From the NCBI GenBank assembly GCA_037126765.1, contig JBBCBC010000009.1, positions 23,024,870 to 23,088,869 of the forward strand: 64,000 nt of DNA. The letters run 5' to 3'. The notes beneath the pieces were generated by a model, which had not been told where the DNA came from, made no database searches, and saw only the letters and a program-made list of their open reading frames with translations. Each line of letters opens with the position of its first letter. Within the stretch, counting starts at the first letter, position 1. Positions 23,298-34,159 of this stretch are shown here, piece by piece. A program made the position numbers and the translations under genes. The DNA is from Stenogyne calaminthoides. Taxonomy: Eukaryota; Streptophyta; Magnoliopsida; Lamiales; Lamiaceae.

Positions 23298-24928
23298 ATT
23301 AATCATATATTAATTCAATTAATAATCAAATAGCAACAATATAACATGCATATAATAAAGCCACGTAAATCCTACACATGCGGATTTCTAGGAGTTACGT
23401 AAGGCGTAACTTTTTGACGAATTAAACGGAGACAGATGAGCAACGGTTCAACGAACACACCCAAAGTCCTTATTTAGTATTCTCACGTCCTTGTTCAACA
23501 ATCCGGTGGTAGGAAACTCGTGAACAATTAACCAAAGGGAAAAAGAAAAATATATGCCACCACCTTTGTCGATTTCTAATTTTTCCAACACATGGAATTG
23601 TATTGGGGATGCAAAATCCATCCCCTATTTATAGAGTACATGGGGGGCGAAAATTTGAGTAAATATTAGGTTTAGGAAATTTCTTTGTATCTTCCCAAGA
23701 TACAATCTTGAATATATCTCATATAATCTATTTCCATAATATTCACAAAATATATTTTCTTCCCAACACTATAAGATTTTCAAAAATATCTACAAATAAA
23801 TAAAGAAGAATAAGATCTTTGATTTTTTCTCAATTTATGGGATAAACTTATACTTCAAGAAATACTTTATTCCACAAAATCTTTCCAAGAAAATCTTTTC
23901 TCTCTCCTTCTTATTATTTTTGAAAAATATGGATAAATTAGGCAACAATATTTCTTTTATTTCAAGCACCTTTTTCAGTTCTTGAACTTTATCTTTAGCT
24001 ACTAAAAGGGTCTTTAGGAGAATTAAGATTGGATCTTCCAATGGACTTTGAATTATCAATATTGAGCCACAATATTATTCAAGCCCATAAATATTAATTA
24101 ATCTAACTACATAATTAATATTGCACTATTCATCTTAACCTATATTACTGTAATATGGCTCCCGGTTATTATTTTTCGTGTTTAAGATCATCAAGTCCAT
24201 TAATTAATTCAAGCCACTGAAATGCTTTATACTAATTAATATATTTTTCCTTGAAGTAAGAACAACTCAACATTATTATCCACACCGGAAACTAATTCCA
24301 CTTGAAAGAATTTGTATGATAAAACTTCTGACCCTACCAAGGGGACAAATCACTGAAGACTTTCCAAGCACACGATTCTCTGTATTAATTTAGTAATCGT
24401 CATGTAATTAATATTATTGCCCAAGATATAGGGTATCGAAGTCGCAATGATTCTCTTCCCAGCATAAGTCAAAGCAATAATTATTAATCACACACAATCC
24501 TTATTATGTGACAAAGATTAAGAAATAACGAACCACTGAGGTCTAATTCTTTTAAATTCAGTACTGAAGAATTTATCCTCCTGTAGATCCTATTCAGCGC
24601 ATCATAATGCACTAGTGTAATCTCTTGGTCAAGACAAGTCAATCTAAGCCTTACACTTCAATCTTTCACGATGGATTGTTCATTTCCATCTAGGTTGTGA
24701 ATTTGTACTTGTTTACAAGGCATTGTTAATGTGATCTTCTGTGATCTGGTATCACCACATTAACTACAATGTAACACGTACTATTTATGAAACGGTTATG
24801 CAGTAAATATATATAACATTCAATCATATTTAAAGCAACAGTGATATATAATTTAATTTCAGTAAATAAGACAGAAATTCAGTTTGGTTATACAAAATAA
24901 AAGCATACTTTCCAGTATAACCCCAACA

Positions 24929-25045
24929 ATCTCCCACTTATACTCAAAGTCTGCTTTTAAGTATACTACAGCACGTCTCGTGTTCTACGTGACATCTAAT
25001 GTCACCTACACGAACATACTAACATTTCTCCCACTTATACTCAAA
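24929..25045 (-). other. Polypurine tract of copia B, present twice
   Basis: On the minus strand CTTTGAGTATAAGTGGGAGAT ends at the 3' LTR boundary (24929), the usual place for the plus-strand primer. A second copy, CTTTGAGTATAAGTGGGAGA, lies about 95 bp upstream (about 25027-25047). Confidence 0.75.
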
Positions 25046-25642
25046 GCAGATTGGCAACGCTCTTGACATTCATTCCTTCCATATGTCGCTCGAATGTATT
25101 CTGAGGCATACTCTTTGTGAATGGATCTGCTAGGTAGTCTTCTGACGCGATCTTTGCCACCTCTATGTCTCCTCTCTTAACGATTTCTCGTATAAGATGA
25201 TATTTTCTTTCTATGTGTTTGCTGGCCTTGTGGGCTCTTGGTTCCCTTGAATTTGCAACTGCTCTGGCATTATCACAGTAGACCGTGATAGTGCTGGGAA
25301 AATCCGGAACTACATCCAAGTACACTAAGAAGTTCTTGAGCCAAACCGCTTCTTACGTTGTTTCACAAGCAGCTACATATTCGGCTTCTATGGTAGAATC
25401 TGCGATGCATTTCTGCTTTACGCTTGTCCATGTCATGGCTCCTCCTCCTATGCAGAACACACTACCCGAGGTAGACTTTCTGGAATCTAAGTCTGATTGG
25501 AAATCTGAGTCCGTGTAACCGATGGGGATTAGACTGTCTGACTGATAAACCAACATTCTATCTCGAGTTCTTTTCAAATACTTCAGAATGTTTTTAAATG
25601 CAGTCCAATGCTCTTTCCCCTGGTTACTTTGATATATTGCCA
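24929..25642 (-). pseudogene. copia B RNase H and C-terminal part
   Basis: Frames 25688-25353 and 25325-25041 carry GKEHWTAFKNILKYLK, the catalytic region DSDFQSDLDSRKSTSG, a degraded STxEAEY site read as STIEAEYVAACE, then VYCDNARAVANSREP, KHIERKYHLIREIV and DPFTKSMPQNTFERH. A frame break lies near 25350. Beyond 25642 the coding sequence is interrupted by D2 and resumes at 29216. Confidence 0.88.
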
Positions 25643-27358
25643 TGTTGAGATATTTTAGTTTTGATAATTTATGCCAAAACATTATCAACTTATGTTATTC
25701 AAGCTAATTTACAGGTAACAAGTTAAGGGGGAACGAAAGAACAAATTGAGGGGGAACTCACGAAATCGGAAGAAGAAGATCGAGATCAGACGAGGCTGCA
25801 GACGAGAATGATCGAGATCAGATGAGTAAGATGAGTTCCGGAGTCAACTGATGAGCTGCGCAAAATCGGTGAAGAAAAGCTAAAGCCAAAGAAATCGGAA
25901 GAGAAGGTTGCGATCGTAAGATGAGCAAAAGAGATCGACGAGATCGACGTGATTGAGATCCGATATGCTAAACCGATGTAATCGACTCGATGCTATCCCG
26001 AGATGTCAACTAAAGATATGATGATCCCGATCACCGAGGATCGATCGTGCAAAGAAGAAATCGATAGTCCGAGTCAATGTGACCTGAGGGTCGATGTCCG
26101 AATTCGTAAGAGCCGAACTCAAGAAGCCCGACGACAAAGTCCACCAAGAAAAGTCTGCCGAATCAAGAAACCTCGAGACTCGATAGAACTCAAGAAATCA
26201 AGACCCAAGATGTCATCAAGACACCGAGGCTCGATAACTCAAGGCTCGATAACTCAAGGCTCGGATAACTTGAAGGCTCGGATAGCTCGAACAACCTCAA
26301 GGCTCGAGATAGCTCGGATAACTCAAGGCTCAGATAACACGAAGGCTCGACATAATCAAGATCCCGAGACTCGGAAGAAACTCAAGAAGAATATAGCCGT
26401 TAGATTCAAATTGGCGTGGACCAATGAGAGGAAGACGACAAGCCCGAAAAAGTCGCAAAAAATTACAACAGTAGTATGGATTTGAATGTGATTCTCTCCA
26501 ACGGTAACATTAAAATCCACACTATAAATACAAGTTCTTCCTTCATTATCAAGGGTGGATGAATGTGGAAGAGTGTGGAGAATGTAGCAAACGATGCTCT
26601 GAGCTAAGAAGATATGGGTTCCAAAGCGGCTTCCGGCCAAGGTCGTGTGCGATGATGCGAGTCCCGAATATGGCCCGATCAGAAGACGGATAAGGCAAAT
26701 AACACAAGGCACGTTGAAAGGAATTGTGCTCCCGATCCTATATACTCAAGCATTCCCACCATAGAACACAGAGCGAGAGATACACGCATATATTCAAGAG
26801 TGTTCTATCCTAGATCTAAGCACAAATGCTATATCCTAAGCTTAGAGAGATTTTCCCATCCTTAGCATTGAGGCTAAACAAATGTAAGGGAAAATCTCAA
26901 ACTAGTTGGAAACCAAACAAACCTTACCCAAATATGTTTGATAGGATAAGTTTGTAGGTGAGTGTGAACTCGGTAAACATCTAGCAATCCCGCAATGGAG
27001 GGTAAGCAATCCCGTGAGGGTGATAAGTCCCGTTTGAGTGAGAACTCGGTAAACATCTGTTGGGTGTTGGACTAACACATAAAACTAAGTCCAGTAGGTT
27101 AAGTTGGTGCCCCTGTGTTAAGGGAAGAGTGGATGTAGGGCGGGTTTCATCCGAATCACTATAAAATCGTGTGTTCTTTACTGCTTAATGTTCTTACTTG
27201 TCATATGCATTCGATTACAAGCAAAACAACACACATGTTCTTAAAAGCAAAAATTTGGAATCACTCTGCCCTCACCCCTGTTTTATATGCATCACATGTC
27301 ATGTTTTGCTTCCGCACGCGCAAAATTGGGTTTTCTCCACTTATAATCGGGACCATCA
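25643..27358 (+). repeat. Left LTR of D2, with a GGCTCG(G)ATAACTCAA array
   Basis: At about 26220-26370 a unit near 15 bp, GGCTCGATAACTCAA, repeats about seven times with small changes (GGATAGCTCG, GATAACACGAA). The TATA block ACACTATAAATACAAG is near 26518-26533. CG dinucleotides are common in the first half (GATCGACGAGATCGACG), more than in either D1 LTR. Confidence 0.88.
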
Positions 27359-27496
27359 ATTGGTATCAGAGCGGGAGTACTAAAGATCACAGCTTTCAAA
27401 GTGACCACCTGAACTGATCTTTTTAAAACAAAAACCCGATCTCTGCAAATGCATATATTTTAAATGTTTTTTCATCATTATCAAAAAGGGGGAAAT
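27359..27496 (+). other. Interior of D2: primer binding site plus polypurine tract only
   Basis: The layout is the same as the D1 interior: initiator Met tRNA-type site, GTGACCACCTGAACTGATC, the TGCATATATTTTAAATG block and the tract ATCAAAAAGGGGGAAAT. No coding potential. Confidence 0.9.
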
Positions 27497-29210
27497 TGTT
27501 GGGATATTTTAGTTTTGATAATTTATGCCAAAACATTATCAACTTGTGTTATTCAAGCTAATTTACAGGTAACAAGTTAAGGGGGAACTAAAGAACAAAT
27601 TGAGGGGGAACTCACGAAATCAGAAGAAGAAGATCGAGATTAGACGAGGCTGCTGACGAGAATGATCGAGATCAGATGAGTAATATGAGTTCCGGAGTCA
27701 ACTGATGAGCTATGCAAAATCAGAAGTGAAGAAAAGCTAAAGCCAAAGAAATCGTAAGAGAAGGTTGCAGATCGTAAGATGAAAGCAAAAGAGATCGACG
27801 AGATCGACGGATCGAGATCAGATATGATAAACTGATATGCTAAACTGATGTACTGACCTGATGCTATCGTGAGATGTTGAACTAAAGATATGATGATCTG
27901 ATCAATGAAATGATCGACGGCAAAGAAGAAATCGATAGCTTGAGTCAATGTGGACTCGAGGGTCGATGTCCGAATTCGTAAGAGTTGAACTCAAGAAGCC
28001 CGACGACGCATTAAAGTCCGGCCAAGAAAAGTCTCACTGAATCAAGAAACCCGAGACTCAGATAGAATCAAGAAATCAAGACTCAAGATGTCATCAAGAC
28101 ACCGAGGCTCGAGAGTAACCTCAAGGCTCGATAGCTCGATAACCCGAAGCTCGATAGCTCGATAACCCGGCGGCTCAGATAACCTCAAGGCTCGATGTAA
28201 TCAAGATCCCGAGACTCGTAAGAAATCAAGAATATAGTCGTTAGATTCAAATTGGACGTGGACCAATGAGAGGAAGACGACAAGCCTGAAAAAGCTGCAA
28301 AAAGCTACAGCGTAGTATGGATTTGAATGTGATTCTCTCCAACGGTAACATTCAAATCAAAACTATAAATACAAGTTCTTCCTTCATTATCAAGGGTGGA
28401 TTAATGTGGAAGAGTGTGGAGAATGTAGCAAACGATGCTACAGAGCTAAGAAGATATGGGTTCCAGCAGTTCCCAGCCAAGGTCGTGTGCCAGATGATGC
28501 GAGTCCTGAAATATGGCCTGATCGTAGCACGGATAAGGCAGTCAACACAAGGCACGTTGAAAAGAATTGTGCTCCCGATTCTATATACTCAAGCATTCCC
28601 ACCATAGAACACATAGCGAGAGATACACGCATATATTCAAGAGTGTTCTATCCTAGATCTAAGCACAAATGCTATATCCTAAGCTTAGAGAGATTTTCCC
28701 ATCCTTAGCATTGAGGCTAAACAAATGTAAGGGAAAATCTCAAACTAGTTGGAAACCAAACAAACCTTACCCAAATCAGTTTGATAGGATAAGTTTGTAG
28801 GTGAGTGTGAACTCAGTAAACATCTAGCAATCCCACAAGGGAGGGTAGGCAATCCCGTGAGGGTGATAAGTCCCGTTTGAGTGAGAACTCGGTAAACATT
28901 TGTTGGGTGTTGGACTAACACATAAAACTAAGTCCAGTTGGTTAAGTTGGTTAAGTTGGTGCCCCTGTGTTAAGGGAAGAGTGGATGTAGGGCGGGTTTC
29001 GTCCGAACCACTATAAAATCGTGTGTTCTTTACTGCTTAATATTCTTACTTGTCATATGCATTCGATTACAAGCAAAACAACACACATGTTCTTAAAAGT
29101 AAAATTTTGGAATCACTCTGCCCTCACCCCTGTTTTATATGCATCACATGTCATGTTTTGCTTCCGCACGCGCAAAATTGGGTTTTCTCCACTTATAATC
29201 GAGACCATCA
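27497..29210 (+). repeat. Right LTR of D2
   Basis: It matches the left LTR of D2, with the GGCTCGATAGCTCGATAACC array shortened (28110-28200) and the TATA block changed to AAACTATAAATACAAG (28366-28381). The duplicated GTTGGTTAAGTTGGTTAAG near 28935 is private to this copy. Confidence 0.88.
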
Positions 29211-29215
29211 TGCCA

Positions 29216-30235
29216 CCATGCCAACGGCAAAGCAGATATTCGGTCTCGTGCACAGCATTGCATACATGAGACTTCCTACAGCTGAACTATAAGGAATGCT
29301 CTTCATGTTATCTACTTTTGTGTTTTGGGACACATTTCTTTGGATAGATAGATTCCGTGTCTGAAAGGTACAAAACCTTTCTTGGAATCTTACATGCTGA
29401 ATCGCTTCAAGACAGTGTCTATGTATGAAGCTTGTGAGAGACCGATCATCCTTTTCCTGCGATCTCGAGTGATCTTAATCCCTAGGATATGACCAGCTTC
29501 TCACAAGTCCTTCATATCAAACTATTTTGACAGCCATGCCCTTACGTCTGATAACACATTTACATCATTCCCGATGAGCAGGATGCCATCTACGTATAGT
29601 ACTAAGAACACCAAGGCAGTTCTGACGCGCTTTTTATAAACACAACTCTCGAAATCGTTTTAATCAAAACTGTAAGATTTTATGACCTGATCAAAACATT
29701 GATTCCAAGCACCGGATGCTTGCTTAAGTCCATAAATAGACTTCCTTAGCTTGCAAACCAAATGCTCTTGGCCTTTTTCAATGAAGCCTACGGGTTGTTG
29801 CATCTAGATTTCCTCATCAAGACTTCCGTTAAGGAAAGTTGTCTTGACATCCATTTGCCAGATCTCAAAATCTAGATGCGCAACAATCGATAAGAGAATG
29901 CGGATGGACTTGAGCATGGCTACAGGCAAAAAGGTTTCCTCATAATTGATCCCTTCTTTCTGAGTGTACCCTTTCGTCACGAGTCTTGCTTTGAAGGTTT
30001 TCACCTTACCTTCCGATCCTCTTTTTCTCTTGTATACCCACTTGCACCCTATGGGTTTTACCCCGTCAAGTGGTTCGACTAGCTCCCATAATTTATTGTG
30101 ATCCATTGAACCCATTTCGGCTTCCATTGCAGTTTGCCAAGAATTTGTATCCTTGTCTTGGATCGTCTCGTTGTAAGTCCAGGGGTTTGATTCAATGTCA
30201 CCGGGGATCAGGTCCGAGGACTCTCCTATCCCCAT
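29216..30235 (-). pseudogene. copia B reverse transcriptase, active site YVDD read as YVDG
   Basis: The N-terminal RT half is open at 30235-29804 (GCKWVYKRKRGSEGKVKTFKAR, NYEETFLPVAMLKSIR, QMDVKTTFLNGSLDEEI). The rest, 29800-29216, is readable only with stops and shifts. The catalytic motif at 29585-29596 reads YVDG because the last codon is GGC instead of GAC/GAT, which would abolish catalysis. The distal RT part joins the RNase H segment across D2; TGCCA is duplicated at the join. Confidence 0.88.
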
Positions 30236-31581
30236 GAATCATTCGGGTTGTCTGATAACCCTCCCACTACGACGTGGTTCCGGTTATGTAAGTGTTTTGC
30301 TTGGTGTATCGACTTGTACTATTGGCACTGGGGCTAGCTCTCTTAACTCGTCTAAGGTAATCTCACTTCTAGGCTTTCTATCATTCATATAGTCTTCTTC
30401 CAAAAATCTAAAGTGCGTACTGATTACGACCTTTTGATCTTTGGGACCATAGAACATGCATCCCTTTGTTCCCTCGGGGTATCCTATAAACAACCTTAAT
30501 TCCGAACGTGCATCCAACTTACCAGCTTCTTTCTCCAACACGTATGCCGGACACCCCCAGATTCTCATGTGTCTCAAACTGGGCTTGCGCCCGGTCCACA
30601 ATTCTCTAGGAGTTTTGGGAACCAATTTGGATGGCACTAAGTTTAGAATGTAAGTCGTTGTTTCCAAGGCGTGACCCCATAACAATTTTGGTAAATTCGC
30701 ATAACTCATCATTGATCTGACCATTTCTAAAGTGTCATGTTTCTTCGTTCTACAACCCCATTTTGTTGAGGGGTTCTGGGTGCAGTTAATTGGGATGCAA
30801 TCCCTTCATCTGACAGGTAGTTGAAGAATTCATCGCTGTGGTATTTGCCTCCACGATTAGATCGTAGAAACTTGATACTCTTTTCCTTATGATTCTCTAT
30901 TTTAGCCTTAAATTCTTTGAACTTGTCAAAGGTCTCAGATTTATGCTTCATTAGGAAAACTGTACCCATAGCGTGAGTAATCATCGATAAAAGTAACGAA
31001 ATACTCGTAGCCACCTCTAGCTTTGATTTGCATTGGACCACACACATCAGTGTGAACGATTTCTAACACTTCTTTAGCTCTAGTCCCCTTGGCTCCAAAT
31101 GCCCGCTTGGTCATTTTACCCTCCAAACACGATTCGCAGGTTGGAAATGGTTCAACCCGAAGAGACTCCAATGAACCATCTTGGACCAACCTTTGGATCC
31201 TATTCGAATTAATATGACCTAATCTTAGATGCCAAAGGAGTGTCTCATTCACGTCAGTTGAACGTTTTCTTTTAGTGCTTGAAACAGTCGATGTGTTATA
31301 GGATGCATTTTGTGTGTGGTGTGAACAGTTAATAGTGTAAAGATTGTTCGACAACATTCCATGACAGATAAGCAGATTATTTTGAAAAATCAAAACATGT
31401 TTAGAAAAAGTAACTGAATATCCATCCGAAAACAATTTAGAAACCAAGACAAGGTTCTTTCTAAAACTAGGAACGTAAAGAACATCTTTTAAAACTAAAA
31501 CTCTGTCTTCAAAAGACAGCTTCACTTCTTCCACTACTTTAGCCGCCACTCTCGTAGCATCGCCTAGCATGATGAGGATCT
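30236..31581 (-). pseudogene. copia B integrase region
   Basis: Frame 31570-30941 holds the end of protease and the GAG-pre-integrase zinc site (HLRLGHINSNRIQ, CESCLEGKM), then the core start VHTDVCGPM with the first catalytic Asp. Frame 31047-30727 continues with FLRSNRGGKY, where the second catalytic Asp reads Asn, and PQQNGVVERRN with the Glu. Frame 30724-30284 carries the C-terminal WGHALETTTYILN and IWGCPAYV parts. Two frame breaks and the Asp to Asn change mark it as inactive. Confidence 0.88.
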
Positions 31582-31586
31582 CACTC

Positions 31587-33155
31587 TGCAGATCCCGAAC
31601 GGGTTTTGTGAGGGCAGAAGTCTAGAGGGGAGGGGTGAATAGACTTCTGAAAAACTTTTTGTCTTGATCGGTGTGAGAGCAGCGATTAGCTTTCATCAGT
31701 CGAGTGAATCGGTTTGATCGATAACCAACTTACTAATCGCCTGAAGGCAGATCAATTCGGTAACTATCAGTTTAACTGATGTGCGGAAGCTAAGTTTTAC
31801 CCGTGTGAAAAACCAGTTTTGATAAATCAGATTCCAAAGTCAGTCTTTTAACCAATTGACTAAAGTGTCAAACTTGATCGGACCGTAAGCTTGGTGCTAA
31901 ATGATCTTAACTTAGAATATGTATATTTTCTTTAATAGTTATGTGCGATTGTGTAAAAAGTTAATCAAAGCGGTAAAGGCACACAAGATTTATAGTGGTT
32001 CGGACAAACCAAATCCCCACGTCCACTCTTCCCTATCACAAGGGGCACCAACTAAACCAACTGGACTTAGATTTTTGTGTTAGTCCAACACAGTACACCG
32101 ACCGATATTTAAAGAGTTCTCACTCAACCGATCCTAGAAATCAGAACTAGAAACCCTAGTTTGAAATCTTGCTAAACAACTTAACCTAACTTTGGGTTTG
32201 GATAAGATTGTTTTGTTCCAACTATGAAATCTTTTCTAGTGTTTAAGATAGCCTATCGGTTTAGATGAAAAGATTTATATGCTAAGAACTTATGGGATGA
32301 ACACTTAATAAAATAATCTTCTTGTTCGTGTTCTTCGTGCGGAAATCTGATTATAGCTTGAGCTTCTTGATCATTTCAGGGTTTCCGTATCTTCACTCTA
32401 AAGTGTGATCCCATATTTATAGACCTCGAAATCAAAGAGCCGTTGGAGAGCAATTTGAATTTCAGGCTATATTTGGTAGGATTGCGAGGATTAATGTGAC
32501 GTCTTGAGGCGGCATGGCCGAAAAGCATGAATAGTGTCTTTTATAGCCGTTGGAGAAAGCGAGATCAAATCCGTAATTACGGGCTCCGATCATACGTGTC
32601 TCGTCCTTATTGGTTAACAGACACACTTTTTCAAATGTTGTTCTTCCAACTAAGGTTGACATTCTTCTTGTTCAGATCATAGACGTATGATTTGGTGAAA
32701 CATCATTTTTCACCGGTGAGTCGACGGTCGATCAATGAATCGATCTACTGATTAAGTCTTCCAGTGCCGGGTTGACTTAGCTTCTACTAGCAGACTAGGC
32801 TGATGTAGGTTTTCTGGTCTGATCTTCTGGAAGTCATCTGATCTTCAAGTATTCTGAGTTTGAGCTTCATGACTTCAACTGAGATATCTGACTTGATCAG
32901 ATCGATCTGATCTTCTGTTCTTCTCTTACATTCTGGCCTGTCGGATATCAGTTGTTCTTCATATCTTCAGATCTGACCTATACATATTGAGGTTCCCCCT
33001 CAATATGTGACCTATCTATTACATCAGTTATTCTATACAATAATTATCAACTGGTATTCTATAAACGGTAATATAAACATCAGTCAGCTAACAGGTCTGA
33101 CTGGTCTTATTACATGTGTTTTAGAACTTTCATCAAAACTCTAAATTTCCCAACA
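31587..33155 (-). mobile_element. Solo LTR E (1,569 bp) in copia B
   Basis: It lies between duplicated CACTC (31582-31586, 33156-33160) inside the protease region of copia B. The minus strand starts TGTTGGGAAATTTAGAG and ends GGGATCTGCA. Only one LTR and no interior are present, the usual product of recombination between two LTRs. It shares several blocks with D1/D2 LTRs, such as GTCCACTCTTCCCTA and the CAACTGGACTTAG region in reverse complement, so it belongs to the same broad Sirevirus-like LTR group. Confidence 0.92.
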
Positions 33156-33160
33156 CACTC

Positions 33161-34159
33161 CCACTAAGTTGGCGGGTCCGCTTGAACCCCTGTAAAGTGA
33201 AACAAACATGATCAGTGGACCCTGTATCAATTACCCACGAGTGGGTAGTATATGCCACTAAACAAGCTTCAACAACTAGTGCGTGAGAATTACCTTTCTT
33301 TCCATTCCACTTGGGTTTGGAACTGGCCGACCTCCAATGTCCTTTCTCACCGCAATTGAAACATTTCCCCTTAGCTGGCTTCTTAGCTCCTCCCTCTCCC
33401 TTCACATTTCCTTTGCCCTTGGCAACGCTTGAGTTTACTTGGCTTTGGCCTTTTGTCTTCTTCTTGTTCTTACCTCCTTTTGGCCTAGAAGAAGAAGACG
33501 GACCATTTGCCACCAAGGTTTGGCTTTGCTGCCCCAATATCCATTCTGCCGAGACTAAAGCTTGTAGCAGATCAGGCAACGTGAACTTATGATTGTTCAT
33601 TTGGTAGTTTAGCCTGAATTGCTCAAAACTTTTCGGTAGAGAATGGAGTATGAAGTCGATCTGGGTCTCGATATCATATTCAGCGCCAAGTACATCGAGT
33701 TTGTTTAGGTGAGCCATCATCTGGAGAACGTTCTCCCTTATGGGCGTTCCCTCCACCATTTTCATCGAGAGCATGTCCCTCATGGTGATCTGACTAGCCA
33801 TTCGGTTCTGATGTTGAAACATCGCTTTAAGATTTTTCATGATGTCCGCAGCAGTTTCAACGTTTTGGTGTTAGTGTTGCAACACATCTGACATTGAAGC
33901 CAAGACGGTACACTTTGCCATTTCGTTGGACCGCTCCCAGTCAACATAATCCTTCTTATCCGATTTGCTAGATTCGTCAGTTGGCTTGTCAGGTTTAGGT
34001 GCAGCAAGAACCCATTTATGATGTTGTGAGGTTAGGACAATAGTAAGTTTACGATACCAATTAACAAAATTTCTATGCTTTCCTTTTCTGAGAGGGGGTC
34101 GACTCCAGTAAGCAAATTGTCTTTAAGTATATTGAACAGTGGGTTAAAAGGTTGTGACA
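33161..34159 (-). pseudogene. copia B gag and start of protease
   Basis: The likely start is the ATG at 34159 (MSQPFNPLFNILKDNLLTG), typical of this gag type. A frameshift follows near 34060, and the open part 33840-33133 carries the UBN2-like core (LDVLGAEYDIETQIDFILHSLP). The CCHC zinc knuckle CFNCGEKGHWRSAS has its last Cys replaced by Ser. Protease starts with SWVIDTGSTDHVC (D-T-G active site intact). The frame then runs into solo LTR E at 33155, so the last residues read are LTR sequence. Confidence 0.87.

Larger units (their letters stand above)
19917..24928 (-). repeat. 3' LTR of copia B, split by element D1
   Basis: The LTR begins at 19917 (TGTAGGGAAATAGGGTG), is interrupted at 20001 by D1, resumes at 23303 and ends CCCCAACA at 24928. 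The two parts together match the intact LTR at 35554-37268 along its length. The repeated ATTAA (19997-20001, 23298-23302) is the duplication made by the insertion. Confidence 0.92.
25643..29210 (+). mobile_element. Element D2: second copy of the near-interior-less LTR family (internal 138 bp)
   Basis: LTRs are 25643-27358 (1,716 bp) and 27497-29210 (1,714 bp), starting TGTTG(A/G)GATATTTTAG and ending GACCATCA. The target duplication is TGCCA (25638-25642, 29211-29215), and the insertion splits the RT/RNase H region of copia B. The 138-bp interior has the primer binding site ATTGGTATCAGAGCGGGAG and the tract TCAAAAAGGGGGAAAT, as in D1. The LTRs share the TATA block and 3' half with D1 but differ in the central part. 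Confidence 0.93.

Noticed and set aside
26003..26485. 160-aa plus-strand frame in the D2 left LTR
   Set aside because: It lies entirely within an LTR, is built on the GGCTCGATAACTC array, and is not open in the partner LTR.
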